From positions 124,001 through 188,000 of the forward strand of contig NZ_WEGL01000001.1 of assembly GCF_009604455.1 (NCBI RefSeq): 64,000 nt of DNA. Reading direction: 5' to 3'. The notes under the pieces are model-generated. The model worked only from the letters and a program-made list of their open reading frames with translations, was not told the DNA's origin and did no database searches. Source of the stretch: Streptomyces sp. RB17 (GTDB taxonomy: Bacteria; Actinomycetota; Actinomycetes; Streptomycetales; Streptomycetaceae). Position numbers and translations under genes: made by a program. Shown piece after piece: positions 1-8,049 of this stretch (position 1 is its first letter; every line of letters starts with the position of its first letter).

Positions 1-189
1 GAGTCCTTCGACGAGATCATGGCCCTCGGCCTGCAGCTCGGCGGCACCATCACCGGCGAACACGGCGTCGGCGTGCTGAAGAAGGAGTGGCTGGCCCGGG
101 AGATCGGCCCGGTCGGGGTCGAGATGCAGCGCGCGGTGAAGCAGGCCTTCGACCCCTTGGGCATCCTCAACCCGGGCAAGGTGCTCTGA
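1..189 (+). CDS. FAD-binding oxidase, C-terminal end only (glycolate oxidase / D-lactate dehydrogenase type)
   Basis: Only the last 62 codons are in the window, read in frame from base 1 to the TGA at 187-189. The segment GGTITGEHGVGVLKKEW is the typical C-terminal signature of the GlcD/DLD group of FAD-linked 2-hydroxyacid dehydrogenases, and the end FDPLGILNPGKVL is also typical. The family oxidises glycolate or D-lactate with FAD. The substrate cannot be told from this fragment, and the FAD domain lies upstream of the window. Confidence 0.85.
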   Translation, partial: ESFDEIMALGLQLGGTITGEHGVGVLKKEWLAREIGPVGVEMQRAVKQAFDPLGILNPGKVL

Positions 190-206
190 GTCCCCGGTAC
201 CGCGCC

Positions 207-620
207 TCACCGGGCGAGCAGCTGGTCGAGCGCGTCGTCGATGCCCAGCTGCCCGCCCTCGGCCCCCGGCGGCACGGCCCGCAGCGTCCGCTCCAGCCAG
301 GCCGACACCTGCGGGACCGGCGCCTCCAGCAGCGCGTCCCCGTCCGGCGAGCTCAGCGCCATCAGCACGACACTGCGCCCCTCCGCCTTCGACGGCCACA
401 CCCGCACGTCCCCCTGCCCGCACGGCCGGAACACGCCCTCCACCAGCAGATCGCGGGCGAACGTCCAGTTGACGGGGGAGTCGGAGTTGATGTGGAAGGT
501 GATGTGGACGGCGTACGGATCGTCGGAGCGGTAGCTCAGCCGGGCCGGCACCGGGATGCCGCGCTCCGGCGACAGGATGAGCCTCAGTTCCAGCTCCCGT
601 TCCACCACGGTGTGATGCAT
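207..620 (-). CDS. ssgG: SsgA-family sporulation and cell division regulator (SsgG-like)
   Basis: A 137-residue protein, the full length for SsgA-like proteins. It carries the family blocks PYAVHITFHI, VNWTFARDLLVEG and GDVRVWP, followed by LSSPDGDALLEAP. SsgA-like proteins are specific to actinomycetes that sporulate and control septum placement and peptidoglycan remodelling. The in-frame reading extends upstream, but the ATG at 618-620 gives the family's usual N-terminus. It is convergent with the oxidase at 1-189 and divergent from the RDD gene at 867. The symbol rests on gene order as remembered from S. coelicolor (ssgG near clpS and the nag genes), so the paralogue assignment is less sure than the family. 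Confidence 0.8.
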   Translation of the reverse strand: MHHTVVERELELRLILSPERGIPVPARLSYRSDDPYAVHITFHINSDSPVNWTFARDLLVEGVFRPCGQGDVRVWPSKAEGRSVVLMALSSPDGDALLEAPVPQVSAWLERTLRAVPPGAEGGQLGIDDALDQLLAR

Positions 621-866
621 GACCTGCGGGTCCTTTCTGCCAGGGGTCTGCCGGGTCCGCTCGGAACGGGCCCGCACCGGGGGAGAGGGGGCAGGGGCCG
701 GGCCATTACGCGGGTTCGGGAGAATTTTTTTCGCTTCACGTGTGAGGGCCGGGTACGGGATTGCCCGGAAAGGGGTGGGTCCTGCGGGACTGGCGCTGCG
801 GGCTGCCGCGGTCTGATAGATGTGGAGGCCCCCATCCCACCCCCGAGCAGATACGGGACGACGGAC

Positions 867-2738
867 ATGAGCGCCCCAACCCCGGCCCCAGGTGACGACA
901 GGCCCCGCGAGGGCTACTACCCGGACCCGTCCATCCCCGGATACGTCCGGTACTGGAACGGCGCCTCCTGGGTGCCCGGCACCAGCCGCCCGGCGCCGAA
1001 GGACGGCGAACCGCTCATCCCGCCGCCCGGTGTCCGTCCCGCGGCCCCGGCCGTCGAAGAGACGGGCCCGCACTTCTTCGACGAGGATCCCCAGCCGATG
1101 CCCTCCGGCCAGGACGGGCCGGGTACGTGGGCGCCCGACGGCCAGGGCGGGGCCGGTGCCGCCTGGGGCACCGACGGCCCAATCGGTGCGGGGCACGCCG
1201 GGTACGGCGACCAGGGCACGGGTGGGCAGGCCGGCGCCGCCGGCCGGGGCGCCGGATCGACGGGCGCCGGCGGTCGGGCGGGGCCGGGTGACTGGGGCGC
1301 CGGGCCATCGGCTGCCCAGGGCCCGCACGGGCAGCAGGGCGCCGGCGGCCACGGCGTGGGGCAGCCCGGCGCCGGTGGTCATGGTGCAGGGCAGCACGGA
1401 GCCCGTGACGGGCGCACCGCCTGGGGCGCCGACCCGAGGGTGTCCGCGGAAGGCGCGGACCGGCCGGCCGGCCAGGCGAGCGGCGCCGGCGGCCCGACGA
1501 CGCCCGCGGAGGGCGACGACCAGGACCCCGGCGGCACCTTCATCTTCCGCCGCCCGATCCCGGGGCCCGCGGCTGTCAGGGACGACGGCACGATGACGTT
1601 CCGCCCGGTGCCCGGCCAGAGCCGGCAGGGCGCACAGCCCGCGTCCGGCCCGCAGACCTCAGGCCCGCAGACCTCCGGCCCGGAATTCGGGGCGGACTCC
1701 GGTGCCGGGTCGCACGGCGCGGCCGGCGGCACGGGATACGGCGCCCGGGGACCGGGGTCCCCTTTCGACGCACAGGGGGCGCGGAGCGCCGGCGCCGACC
1801 CGCGTGCTTCCGGCTCGCCGGCGCCCGACGGGGCGGGGGCGTCGGGCTCGGGTGCGGGTGCGGCCGGTTCGTCCGCGGCGCCCGGTGGCTTCGGCCCGCA
1901 GGGTCCCGTCGGCGCGTCCACGCCGCCCTCCGCCGGGAACCCCGCTGCCTCGAACCCCTCCGCCGGTTTCCCGGCCGCAGGCCCCGGCTTCGGTGCCGGC
2001 AAGGCCGCCTCCGCCCGCGCCGCCGCGCAGGCACCGCAGGCCCAGCCCGCACAGCCTGCCCAGTCGGCCGTGGCGCCCTCGGTGCCGGCGCAGGCCGGTG
2101 TCCCGGTCGCCCCGGTGACCAGCGGGCCCGGCGGCGGGCAGGCGTCCTGGGCGCAGCAGGTGCACCAGCTGGCCGGTGGTGCGGACGAACAGCCCGTGGC
2201 GCCGTGGAAGCCGCCGGTGGAGGACGTGTTCCAGGCGGCCGCGCGCCGGCAGGCCGCCGCCCGTCCGGCCGGACTCGGCAAGCGGTTCGCCGCCCGGCTG
2301 ATCGACACCCTGGCCGTGTGCGCCGTGACGGGCGTCGCCGCCGTACCGCTCGGCAGCAGGGCCGTCGACCACGTCCAGCAGAAGATCGACGCGGCCAGGC
2401 TGTCCGGCCACGAGGTCACCGTCTGGCTGCTCGACGGCACGACCGCCACCAGCCTCGGCGTCGTGCTCGCCGTCCTGCTGCTCGTCGGCGTCGGGTACGA
2501 GGTGCTGCCGACCGTCAAGTGGGGCCGCACCCTCGGCAAGAAGCTGCTCGGCATCGAGGTCCGGGACATCGAGGCGCACGAGCCGCCGGCCTTCGGCCCG
2601 GCGCTGCGCCGCTGGCTGGTCTACAGCGTGCCCGGCCTGCTCGGCATCGGGATCGTGGGCGTGCTGTGGTGCCTGTTCGACCGGCCCTGGCACCAGTGCT
2701 GGCACGACAAGGCGGCGCACACCTTCGTCGCGGGCTGA
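867..2738 (+). CDS. DUF2510 and RDD-domain membrane protein with long disordered linker
   Basis: A 623-residue protein. Residues about 8-35 (GYYPDPSIPGYVRYWNG) match the small DUF2510 module. A long Gly/Ala/Pro/Gln-rich low-complexity region follows to about residue 440. The C-terminal 160 residues form an RDD domain, which starts at LGKRFAARLIDTLAV, has three or four hydrophobic segments, and contains WGRTLGKKLLGIEVRD. RDD proteins are membrane proteins of mostly unknown role; a few have been linked to ion transport. The ATG at 867 was chosen because the DUF2510 module begins just after it, although the open frame extends much further upstream. A second RDD gene follows at 2828. Confidence 0.82.
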   Translation: MSAPTPAPGDDRPREGYYPDPSIPGYVRYWNGASWVPGTSRPAPKDGEPLIPPPGVRPAAPAVEETGPHFFDEDPQPMPSGQDGPGTWAPDGQGGAGAAWGTDGPIGAGHAGYGDQGTGGQAGAAGRGAGSTGAGGRAGPGDWGAGPSAAQGPHGQQGAGGHGVGQPGAGGHGAGQHGARDGRTAWGADPRVSAEGADRPAGQASGAGGPTTPAEGDDQDPGGTFIFRRPIPGPAAVRDDGTMTFRPVPGQSRQGAQPASGPQTSGPQTSGPEFGADSGAGSHGAAGGTGYGARGPGSPFDAQGARSAGADPRASGSPAPDGAGASGSGAGAAGSSAAPGGFGPQGPVGASTPPSAGNPAASNPSAGFPAAGPGFGAGKAASARAAAQAPQAQPAQPAQSAVAPSVPAQAGVPVAPVTSGPGGGQASWAQQVHQLAGGADEQPVAPWKPPVEDVFQAAARRQAAARPAGLGKRFAARLIDTLAVCAVTGVAAVPLGSRAVDHVQQKIDAARLSGHEVTVWLLDGTTATSLGVVLAVLLLVGVGYEVLPTVKWGRTLGKKLLGIEVRDIEAHEPPAFGPALRRWLVYSVPGLLGIGIVGVLWCLFDRPWHQCWHDKAAHTFVAG

Positions 2739-2827
2739 ACGCGGGGCACGGCCGTCATCCGGACGGCCGTACTCCGTAAGGCGGTCCGCCGGATGCGGAG
2801 CCGAGGCGTTCGCGGTCCACTCGGGCC

Positions 2828-3589
2828 ATGAGCAGCGAACCGCCCCCCGGCTCCGGAGAGCAGCCCCCCGAGGACGACCCGTTCAGGAAGCGGCCCCCGT
2901 CGGACCAGGGGGCGGGCTCGCCGTACGACACCCCGCCCGGCGGCGCCCAGCAGCCCCCGGGCGGCAACCAGCCACCCCCGTACGGCAGCGGCGAGCCACC
3001 GCCGCCGTACGGCGACCAGCCACCTCCGCCGTACGGCGGAGAACAGCCCCCTCCTTACGGCGGCGGCCCGTACGGAGGCGCAGGTCCCTACGGCACCGGC
3101 CCCTATGGCGCCGGCGGTTACCCCACCGACCCGCTCGCCGGCATGCCCCCGCTCGCCGGCAGCGGCAAGCGGACGCTGGCGAGGATCATCGACATGATCC
3201 TCGTCGGCATCGTCGTCTGGCTGCTCACCTGGGCGTTCGGCGTGCGCGAGTACACCATGAACAACGACCGTGTCGAGGTCGGCCGGTCCGTGGCCCAGTC
3301 CTTCGTCGCGGCCGTGCTGTACATCGCGTACGACACGTTCATGATGACCCAGTACGGCCAGACCCTCGGCAAGAAGTGGTTCAACATGCGGGTGGCGAAC
3401 CTGGACAACGGTGCCACCCCCTCGGTGCAGACCAACCTGATCCGCGCCCTGGTGCTGTGGGTGCCGTTCGCCTTCTGCTGCGCCTGCATCTGGACTGCGA
3501 TCTGCGGCGGTTGGAGCTACTTCGACAAGCCCTACAAGCAGGGGCTGCACGACAAGGCGGCCAAGACGGTGGTGGTCAGCACCGGTTGA
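2828..3589 (+). CDS. RDD family membrane protein with Pro/Gly/Tyr-rich N-terminus
   Basis: A 253-residue protein. Residues 1-105 are a Pro/Gly/Tyr-rich disordered tail with repeated PPYG units. Residues about 115-250 form an RDD domain: GKRTLARIIDMILVGIVVW (helix 1), a second helix near VAAVLYIAYDTF, then YGQTLGKKWFNMRV, and a Cys-rich helix near FAFCCACIWTAICGG. It lies 89 bp after another RDD gene in the same orientation, so the two probably form a paralogous pair. No catalytic function is recognisable. A role in membrane transport or as a scaffold is possible but not shown. Confidence 0.82.
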   Translation: MSSEPPPGSGEQPPEDDPFRKRPPSDQGAGSPYDTPPGGAQQPPGGNQPPPYGSGEPPPPYGDQPPPPYGGEQPPPYGGGPYGGAGPYGTGPYGAGGYPTDPLAGMPPLAGSGKRTLARIIDMILVGIVVWLLTWAFGVREYTMNNDRVEVGRSVAQSFVAAVLYIAYDTFMMTQYGQTLGKKWFNMRVANLDNGATPSVQTNLIRALVLWVPFAFCCACIWTAICGGWSYFDKPYKQGLHDKAAKTVVVSTG

Positions 3590-3607
3590 GCGCCGGCGGT
3601 ACACGGT

Positions 3608-3916
3608 TCACAGTGCGGTGGACACCGGCTGCTCCTGAGGCGCGGACTCGGGGGATCCGTCCGGTGCCCCGGCCGGCAGCTCGGTCGTGCGGACCTTCGG
3701 CAGCGGTACCGTCATGGCCACGAGCAGCCCGAGGGCCAGCGCCGCGAGGGCGATGACGGTGACCCCGAGGCCCGAACTCGTCTGGGACAGCAGCAGCATG
3801 GCGAGCGTCGAGAAGATCACGGTGCACGAACCGTAAGCGAGCTGTGCGGCAGTCGGACGAGGCATGGCAATCGTGTCCTCGGAAGTCTTCGGGGATTCTT
3901 CGGATGGGGGCACCAT
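3608..3916 (-). CDS. Small membrane protein with two predicted helices, function unknown
   Basis: About 102 residues from the ATG at 3914-3916, which is preceded by GAAGAGAG at good spacing. An alternative ATG at 3863-3865 (85 residues) follows a GAGGA. Two hydrophobic stretches, around YGSCTVIFSTLAMLLLS and VTVIALAALALGLLVAM, predict a helical hairpin in the membrane. A hydrophilic C-terminal tail rich in Pro, Ser and Glu follows. It is convergent with the RDD gene, with only 18 bp between them. I do not recognise the family. Confidence 0.6.
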   Translation of the reverse strand: MVPPSEESPKTSEDTIAMPRPTAAQLAYGSCTVIFSTLAMLLLSQTSSGLGVTVIALAALALGLLVAMTVPLPKVRTTELPAGAPDGSPESAPQEQPVSTAL

Positions 3917-3981
3917 TCGACTCTCTTCGCGTGCATGCCCGAGCCGGACACCCGGTAAGCGTGACCTAACCCACGGTACCG

Positions 3982-4313
3982 GTGCACGGGGGGCGCACGG
4001 AGTCATGGGCCCGGCAGATCCTGGAGTGGGTCACCTCCCAGGCGGACAACGACACCAACTCCGCCAACGGCCACCCGGGTTCCGGTGCGACCCTGCCGAT
4101 CGACTCGCACACCAGCACCTCCTGCGACCCGGCGAACCCCACCGGGGGCGTGAAGATCACTGACACCGGCACCAAGATCGTGATCACCGGGGGGCAGGGA
4201 ACGGCTCGACGATCTTGCTCAAGATCGGCCCCGCGGTGAAGCAGTCCACGTTTTCGCAGGTCAGACACGTATCGACGGCAACCCCTTGGCGGGTCGCCAT
4301 CGGTCGTGTTTAG
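3982..4313 (+). pseudogene. Possible frameshifted gene remnant
   Basis: A GTG-started reading frame encodes 85 residues whose first 70 look protein-like (ESWARQILEWVTSQAD, then VKITDTGTKIVITGG). After the G6 run at 4189-4194 the frame turns into Arg/Ser-rich noise, whereas the next frame reads protein-like again (GNGSTILLKIGPAVKQSTF) until a TAG at 4311. A one-base indel in the G run would join the two parts. There is no good ribosome site or signal peptide, and the N-terminus may also be missing. No family is recognised, and this could be chance. Confidence 0.35.
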
Positions 4314-4365
4314 GTGCGTCCTGTGGACCGCTTATTGACACCGACCGAAACGGGGATGTGACCGC

Positions 4366-4686
4366 ATGGCCGCTGGAGGCTTCTGCAAGCTGCCGAACGG
4401 GACGGTCGTGGTGGCACTGAACCTGCCCTACGACTCCGCCGGGGTGCGGGTACTGGTGCACGCCCACAACCGTGCCCGGGCCCTGACCAGGCTGCGCAAC
4501 CTGGGGTTCCGCGCGATCTACCTGCGGGGGAACGCCGCGCCTCCGACGCCGGACGAGATCACGGCCGTGCTGCACCACCCGGACGGCCTGATATGGCGCA
4601 CGGCCCCGACCGACAACGGTGTCATCGTGACCGAGCTGTGGCATCCCATCCGGGCGCTGCTGCGCAGGTCGGCGGTGGTTCAGTGA
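4366..4686 (+). CDS. Hypothetical protein, 106 residues
   Basis: A soluble-looking protein beginning MAAGGFCKLPNGTVVVALNL, with alternating beta-like segments and the stretch RALTRLRNLGFRAIYLRG. Codon use is typical of the neighbourhood, with high third-position GC. The start lacks a strong Shine-Dalgarno sequence. It ends 3 bp before the convergent pncA stop. I do not recognise the family, and no catalytic motif stands out. Confidence 0.55.
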   Translation: MAAGGFCKLPNGTVVVALNLPYDSAGVRVLVHAHNRARALTRLRNLGFRAIYLRGNAAPPTPDEITAVLHHPDGLIWRTAPTDNGVIVTELWHPIRALLRRSAVVQ

Positions 4687-4689
4687 CCC

Positions 4690-5283
4690 CTAGCCACTGA
4701 CCACGGGCTTACCGGTGAGCTCCACCCCGGCCTCCCGCAGCTCCTCCAGCGCCCTCTCCGTCGTCTCCGGTGCCACCCCCGCCGTGAGGTCCAGCAGGAC
4801 CTGGGTGCGGAAGCCCTCTCTCAAGGCGTCCAGGGCGGTGGCCCGTACGCAGTGGTCCGTGGCTATGCCGACCACGTCGACCTCGTCGATGTGGCGGGCG
4901 CGGAGCCAGTCGGCCAGGGACGTGCCGTTCTCCTCCTGGCCCTCGAAGCCGCTGTAGGCCGCCGAGTACTCCCCCTTGGAGAACACCGCGTCGACGGCGC
5001 CGGAGGCGACGGCGGGGGCGAAGTTGGGGTGGAAGCCCACCCCCTCCGTGCCCGCGACACAGTGCGCGGGCCAGGAGTGGACGAAGTCGGGGTTGTCGGC
5101 GAAGTGGCCGCCGGGGGCGATGTGGTGGTCCCGGGTGGCCACCACATGGCGGTATCCGGTGCCCGCCGCCTGGCCGATCAGCTCGGTGATCGCGGCGGCC
5201 ACGTCCGCGCCGCCCGCCACCGCGAGGCTGCCCCCCTCGCAGAAGTCGTTCTGCACGTCTACGACGATCAAGGCGCGGCGCAT
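4690..5283 (-). CDS. pncA: Nicotinamidase (isochorismatase-fold cysteine hydrolase)
   Basis: A 197-residue protein of the isochorismatase hydrolase family. The catalytic triad is visible: Asp in VVDVQNDF near the N-terminus, Lys in FSKGEYSAAYSGFEG near residue 103, and Cys in ATDHCVRATA near residue 145. Metal-binding His residues lie in TRDHHIAPGGHF. Nicotinamidase converts nicotinamide to nicotinate for NAD salvage. The next gene on the same strand, 96 bp upstream, is nicotinate phosphoribosyltransferase, which uses the product, so the pair makes up the two-step Preiss-Handler entry. Confidence 0.93.
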   Translation of the reverse strand: MRRALIVVDVQNDFCEGGSLAVAGGADVAAAITELIGQAAGTGYRHVVATRDHHIAPGGHFADNPDFVHSWPAHCVAGTEGVGFHPNFAPAVASGAVDAVFSKGEYSAAYSGFEGQEENGTSLADWLRARHIDEVDVVGIATDHCVRATALDALREGFRTQVLLDLTAGVAPETTERALEELREAGVELTGKPVVSG

Positions 5284-5379
5284 GGTGGGTGTCCTTCGAC
5301 TGAGGATTAAGTAACTGAGCCTAGAGACTTACGGCCCCGTAGGGGAGGGGGCGCGGGTGGAGCGGACGGCGGTCCCGCT

Positions 5380-6726
5380 TTAGCTACCCGAGCGCCCCTG
5401 GACGTACTCCGTCGGAATGACAGGTTCCCCTCGGGAGAGCTGGATCGCCGAGAGGGGGAGGTTCGCGCGCGCGGCGGTGTGGCGGTCGCGCGGTACGTCC
5501 AGGGGTTCGCGGGCGACGACGTCCCCGCCCTTGATCAGCTCCACCAGGAGCTGCCGGTCGGCGAGCTCCGCCGGTACCGCGCCGGTGCCCACGACCTCGG
5601 CTTCCGCCACCCCGTCCTCGTCCAGCCGGCGCGCCGCCCACTTGCGGCCCCCGAGGGAGGTCTTGCCGCCGCTGGACTTCTTCGCGACCGGCATCAGCGG
5701 CGCCTTCGGGTCGGCGGTCTCGGCGCGGGCGACCAGCTTGTAGACCATGGAGGCGGTCGGGTGCCCGGAGCCGGTCACCAGCTGGGTGCCGACGCCGTAC
5801 GCGTCCACGGGTGCGGCGGCGAGGGAGGCGATCGCGTACTCGTCCAGGTCGGAGGTGACCACGATCTTGGTGTTCGTCGCGCCCAGCTCGTCCAGCTGCT
5901 GCCGCACCCGGTGCGCCACGAGCAGCAGGTCGCCGGAGTCGATGCGGACCGCGCCCAGCTCGGGGCCGGCCACCTCCACCGCCGTACGGACGGCCTCGGC
6001 GACGTCGTAGGTGTCCACGAGCAGGGTGGTGCCCCGGCCGAGGGTGTCGACCTGGGCCTGGAAGGCGTCCCGTTCGCGGTCGTGGAGCAGGGTGAAGGCG
6101 TGGGCCGAGGTGCCGACCGTCGGGATGCCGTAGCGGAAGCCGGCCGCGAGGTCGGAGGTGGTCGCGAAACCGCCGACGTACGCGGCGCGCGCGGCGGCGA
6201 CCGCCGCCAGCTCGTGGGTGCGGCGGGCGCCCATCTCGATCAGCGGGCGGTCCCCGGCGGCGGAGGCCATCCGGGAGGCCGCGGCGGCGATCGCGGAGTC
6301 GTGGTTGAGGATGGAGAGGATCACCGTCTCCAGCAGCACGCACTCGGCGAAGGTGCCCTCGACCCGCACGATCGGCGAGCCGGGGAAGTAGACCTCGCCC
6401 TCGGGGTAGCCCCAGACGTCCCCGCCGAAGCGGTAGTCGGCGAGCCACTTCAGGGTCTCCTCGTCGACGATCTGCCGCTCGCGCAGGAAGCCGAGGACGT
6501 CCGCGTCGAAGCGGAAGTTCTCCACCGCGTCCAGGACGCGCCCGGTGCCCGCCACGACGCCGTAGCGACGCCCGTCCGGCAGCCGCCTGGTGAAGACCTC
6601 GAACACGCTCCGCCGTTCGGCCGTTCCGGCCTTCAGGGCGGCCTGCAGCATCGTCAGCTCGTACTGGTCCGTGAAGAGCGCCGTCGACGGAACATCCACC
6701 GGCAGCCCAAGGTCCGCTGTGTTCAT
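5380..6726 (-). CDS. pncB: Nicotinate phosphoribosyltransferase
   Basis: A 448-residue protein of normal family length. It has the NAPRTase features [14 protein letters not shown] near the N-terminus, [26 protein letters not shown] with the catalytic-loop His, and [10 protein letters not shown] followed by VRIDSGDL for phosphoribosyl pyrophosphate binding. The reaction joins nicotinate and PRPP to form nicotinate mononucleotide, driven by ATP. It lies upstream of pncA and divergent from clpS, with 57 bp between the start codons. Confidence 0.95.
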   Translation of the reverse strand: MNTADLGLPVDVPSTALFTDQYELTMLQAALKAGTAERRSVFEVFTRRLPDGRRYGVVAGTGRVLDAVENFRFDADVLGFLRERQIVDEETLKWLADYRFGGDVWGYPEGEVYFPGSPIVRVEGTFAECVLLETVILSILNHDSAIAAAASRMASAAGDRPLIEMGARRTHELAAVAAARAAYVGGFATTSDLAAGFRYGIPTVGTSAHAFTLLHDRERDAFQAQVDTLGRGTTLLVDTYDVAEAVRTAVEVAGPELGAVRIDSGDLLLVAHRVRQQLDELGATNTKIVVTSDLDEYAIASLAAAPVDAYGVGTQLVTGSGHPTASMVYKLVARAETADPKAPLMPVAKKSSGGKTSLGGRKWAARRLDEDGVAEAEVVGTGAVPAELADRQLLVELIKGGDVVAREPLDVPRDRHTAARANLPLSAIQLSRGEPVIPTEYVQGRSGS

Positions 6727-6783
6727 GACGACAGATCGTACTCCCTTTTCGTCGGTGTGACGATTTCCGGGCCGCGTGGCAGC

Positions 6784-7101
6784 ATGGGCACTGTGACGTC
6801 ACCCGCGCCCCTAGAGATCGAACGCACCGAGTCGGCGGAGGAGGTCTTCGCCGTACCCGAGCCCGACGTCCCTTGGGTCACGATCGTGCACAACGACCCG
6901 GTCAACCTCATGAGCTATGTGACGTACGTCTTCCAGACGTATTTCGGGTACTCCAAGGACAAGGCCACCAAGCTCATGCTCGACGTCCACCACAAGGGCC
7001 GGGCGGTCGTCTCCAGCGGGAGCCGCGAGGAGATGGAGCGCGACGTGCAGGCGATGCACGGCTACGGTCTGTGGGCCACCCTGCAGCAGGACCGGAAGTA
7101 G
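6784..7101 (+). CDS. clpS: ATP-dependent Clp protease adaptor ClpS
   Basis: A 105-residue protein. The ClpS core starts at [20 protein letters not shown], where the N-D-x-V-N segment and the following helix form the N-degron pocket, and ends with the helix [15 protein letters not shown]. ClpS brings N-end rule substrates to ClpA/ClpC-ClpP. A GTG at 6793 is an alternative start three codons in. The DUF2017 gene begins 13 bp after the stop, so the two are probably co-transcribed, as is usual in actinomycetes. Confidence 0.93.
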   Translation: MGTVTSPAPLEIERTESAEEVFAVPEPDVPWVTIVHNDPVNLMSYVTYVFQTYFGYSKDKATKLMLDVHHKGRAVVSSGSREEMERDVQAMHGYGLWATLQQDRK

Positions 7102-7114
7102 CGAACTCATTTAC

Positions 7115-7720
7115 ATGCCCGGACATTTCGAACCGCTCCCCGGCGGCGGCGCGGCCGTCGCGCTCGACGACGTCGAGATCTCCATCATCCGGTCGCTGGC
7201 CGTCCAGCTCCTGGAGCTCATCGGCCCCGGGCCGGGTGCCGACAGCCCCAAGGACCCGCTCGCCGAGCTGTTCGCGGAGGGCCCGAGCGAGCCGCCCGCC
7301 GATCCGGTGCTCAGAAGGCTCTTCCCGGACGCCTACAGCGACCCCGAGCAGGCCCCGGACTCGCCCGCCGAGGCGGAGGAGCGGCAGGCGCACTCCGCCG
7401 AGTTCCGCCGGTACACCGAGAACGACCTGCGCGCGGGCAAACGCGAGAACGCGCTCGCGGTCATCCGCGCCCTGGACGCGCTCGCCCCGGTGGACGAGGG
7501 CGGGGCGGTGCTGAAGCTGAACCCGGACGACTCGAAGCTGTGGCTCGGTGCCCTCAACGACCTGCGGCTCGCGATCGGCATCCGGCTGGAGATCACCGAC
7601 GAGGACGACACCGACCTGCTCTACCGGCTCCCGGACGAGGACCCGCGCAAGCCGATGGTGATGGCCTACCTGTGGCTGGGCGGACTCCAGGAGACCCTGG
7701 TGAACACCCTGATGCCCTGA
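7115..7720 (+). CDS. DUF2017 family protein
   Basis: A 201-residue protein with the DUF2017 pattern: VALDDVEISIIRSLAVQLLELI at the N-terminus, a Pro/Glu-rich middle, and a C-terminal segment around WLGALNDLRLAIGIRLEI that ends with YLWLGGLQETLV. The function is unknown. It is consistently found after clpS in actinobacteria, and the 13-bp spacing here suggests one transcript, so a link to protein turnover is possible but only inferred. Confidence 0.85.
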   Translation: MPGHFEPLPGGGAAVALDDVEISIIRSLAVQLLELIGPGPGADSPKDPLAELFAEGPSEPPADPVLRRLFPDAYSDPEQAPDSPAEAEERQAHSAEFRRYTENDLRAGKRENALAVIRALDALAPVDEGGAVLKLNPDDSKLWLGALNDLRLAIGIRLEITDEDDTDLLYRLPDEDPRKPMVMAYLWLGGLQETLVNTLMP

Positions 7721-8049
7721 CCTGTCGGGTTTTGCGGTGGACGAGTGTTCGCTCAGCGGACGCTCAAATCCGGATAACGATCGCGTTACCGTTGCGGCCT
7801 GTTTTGCCGCATTCGAGCGCTCTTTGTCCGCTTTTCCCTGTGTGATGCGCCACATCGCGCCCCTGTGATCAATATTGCGGCCGTGATAGATCTTCACGAC
7901 CGCCCGGCCGACACCACCCATGTCCGGCCGGGTGCGCCACCGAGCCGACGACCGTCGGCCAGGCAACAACTCCAGCAATCCGGGGGGATCGAAACCCGAT
8001 CCGAGGCCGACGAAAGGTCCGGATCGGCATGGAGAAAGGCGCACCACAC
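7721..8049 (+). promoter_or_regulatory. Long leader of the amino acid permease with competing hairpins
   Basis: A 329-bp region without a gene. Near the permease the RNA can fold in exclusive ways. Hairpin 7944-7949 with 7954-7959 (6 bp) competes with an 8-bp pairing of 7953-7960 with 8005-8012. Hairpin 7986-7991 with 7997-8002 competes with a 7-bp pairing of 7996-8002 with 8021-8027, which ends just before the ribosome site GGAGAAAGG at 8031-8039. This looks like a translational control element or riboswitch, but it matches no class I recognise. Confidence 0.4.

Noticed and set aside
87-866. Open frame upstream of the DUF2510-RDD gene
   Set aside because: It lies antisense to the SsgA-like gene, is Arg/Pro-rich and has no family features. 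The protein starts at 867.
207-1397. Long minus-strand frame through the SsgA-like gene and beyond
   Set aside because: Only the last 137 residues match the SsgA family. The upstream part is a shadow of the RDD gene's low-complexity region.
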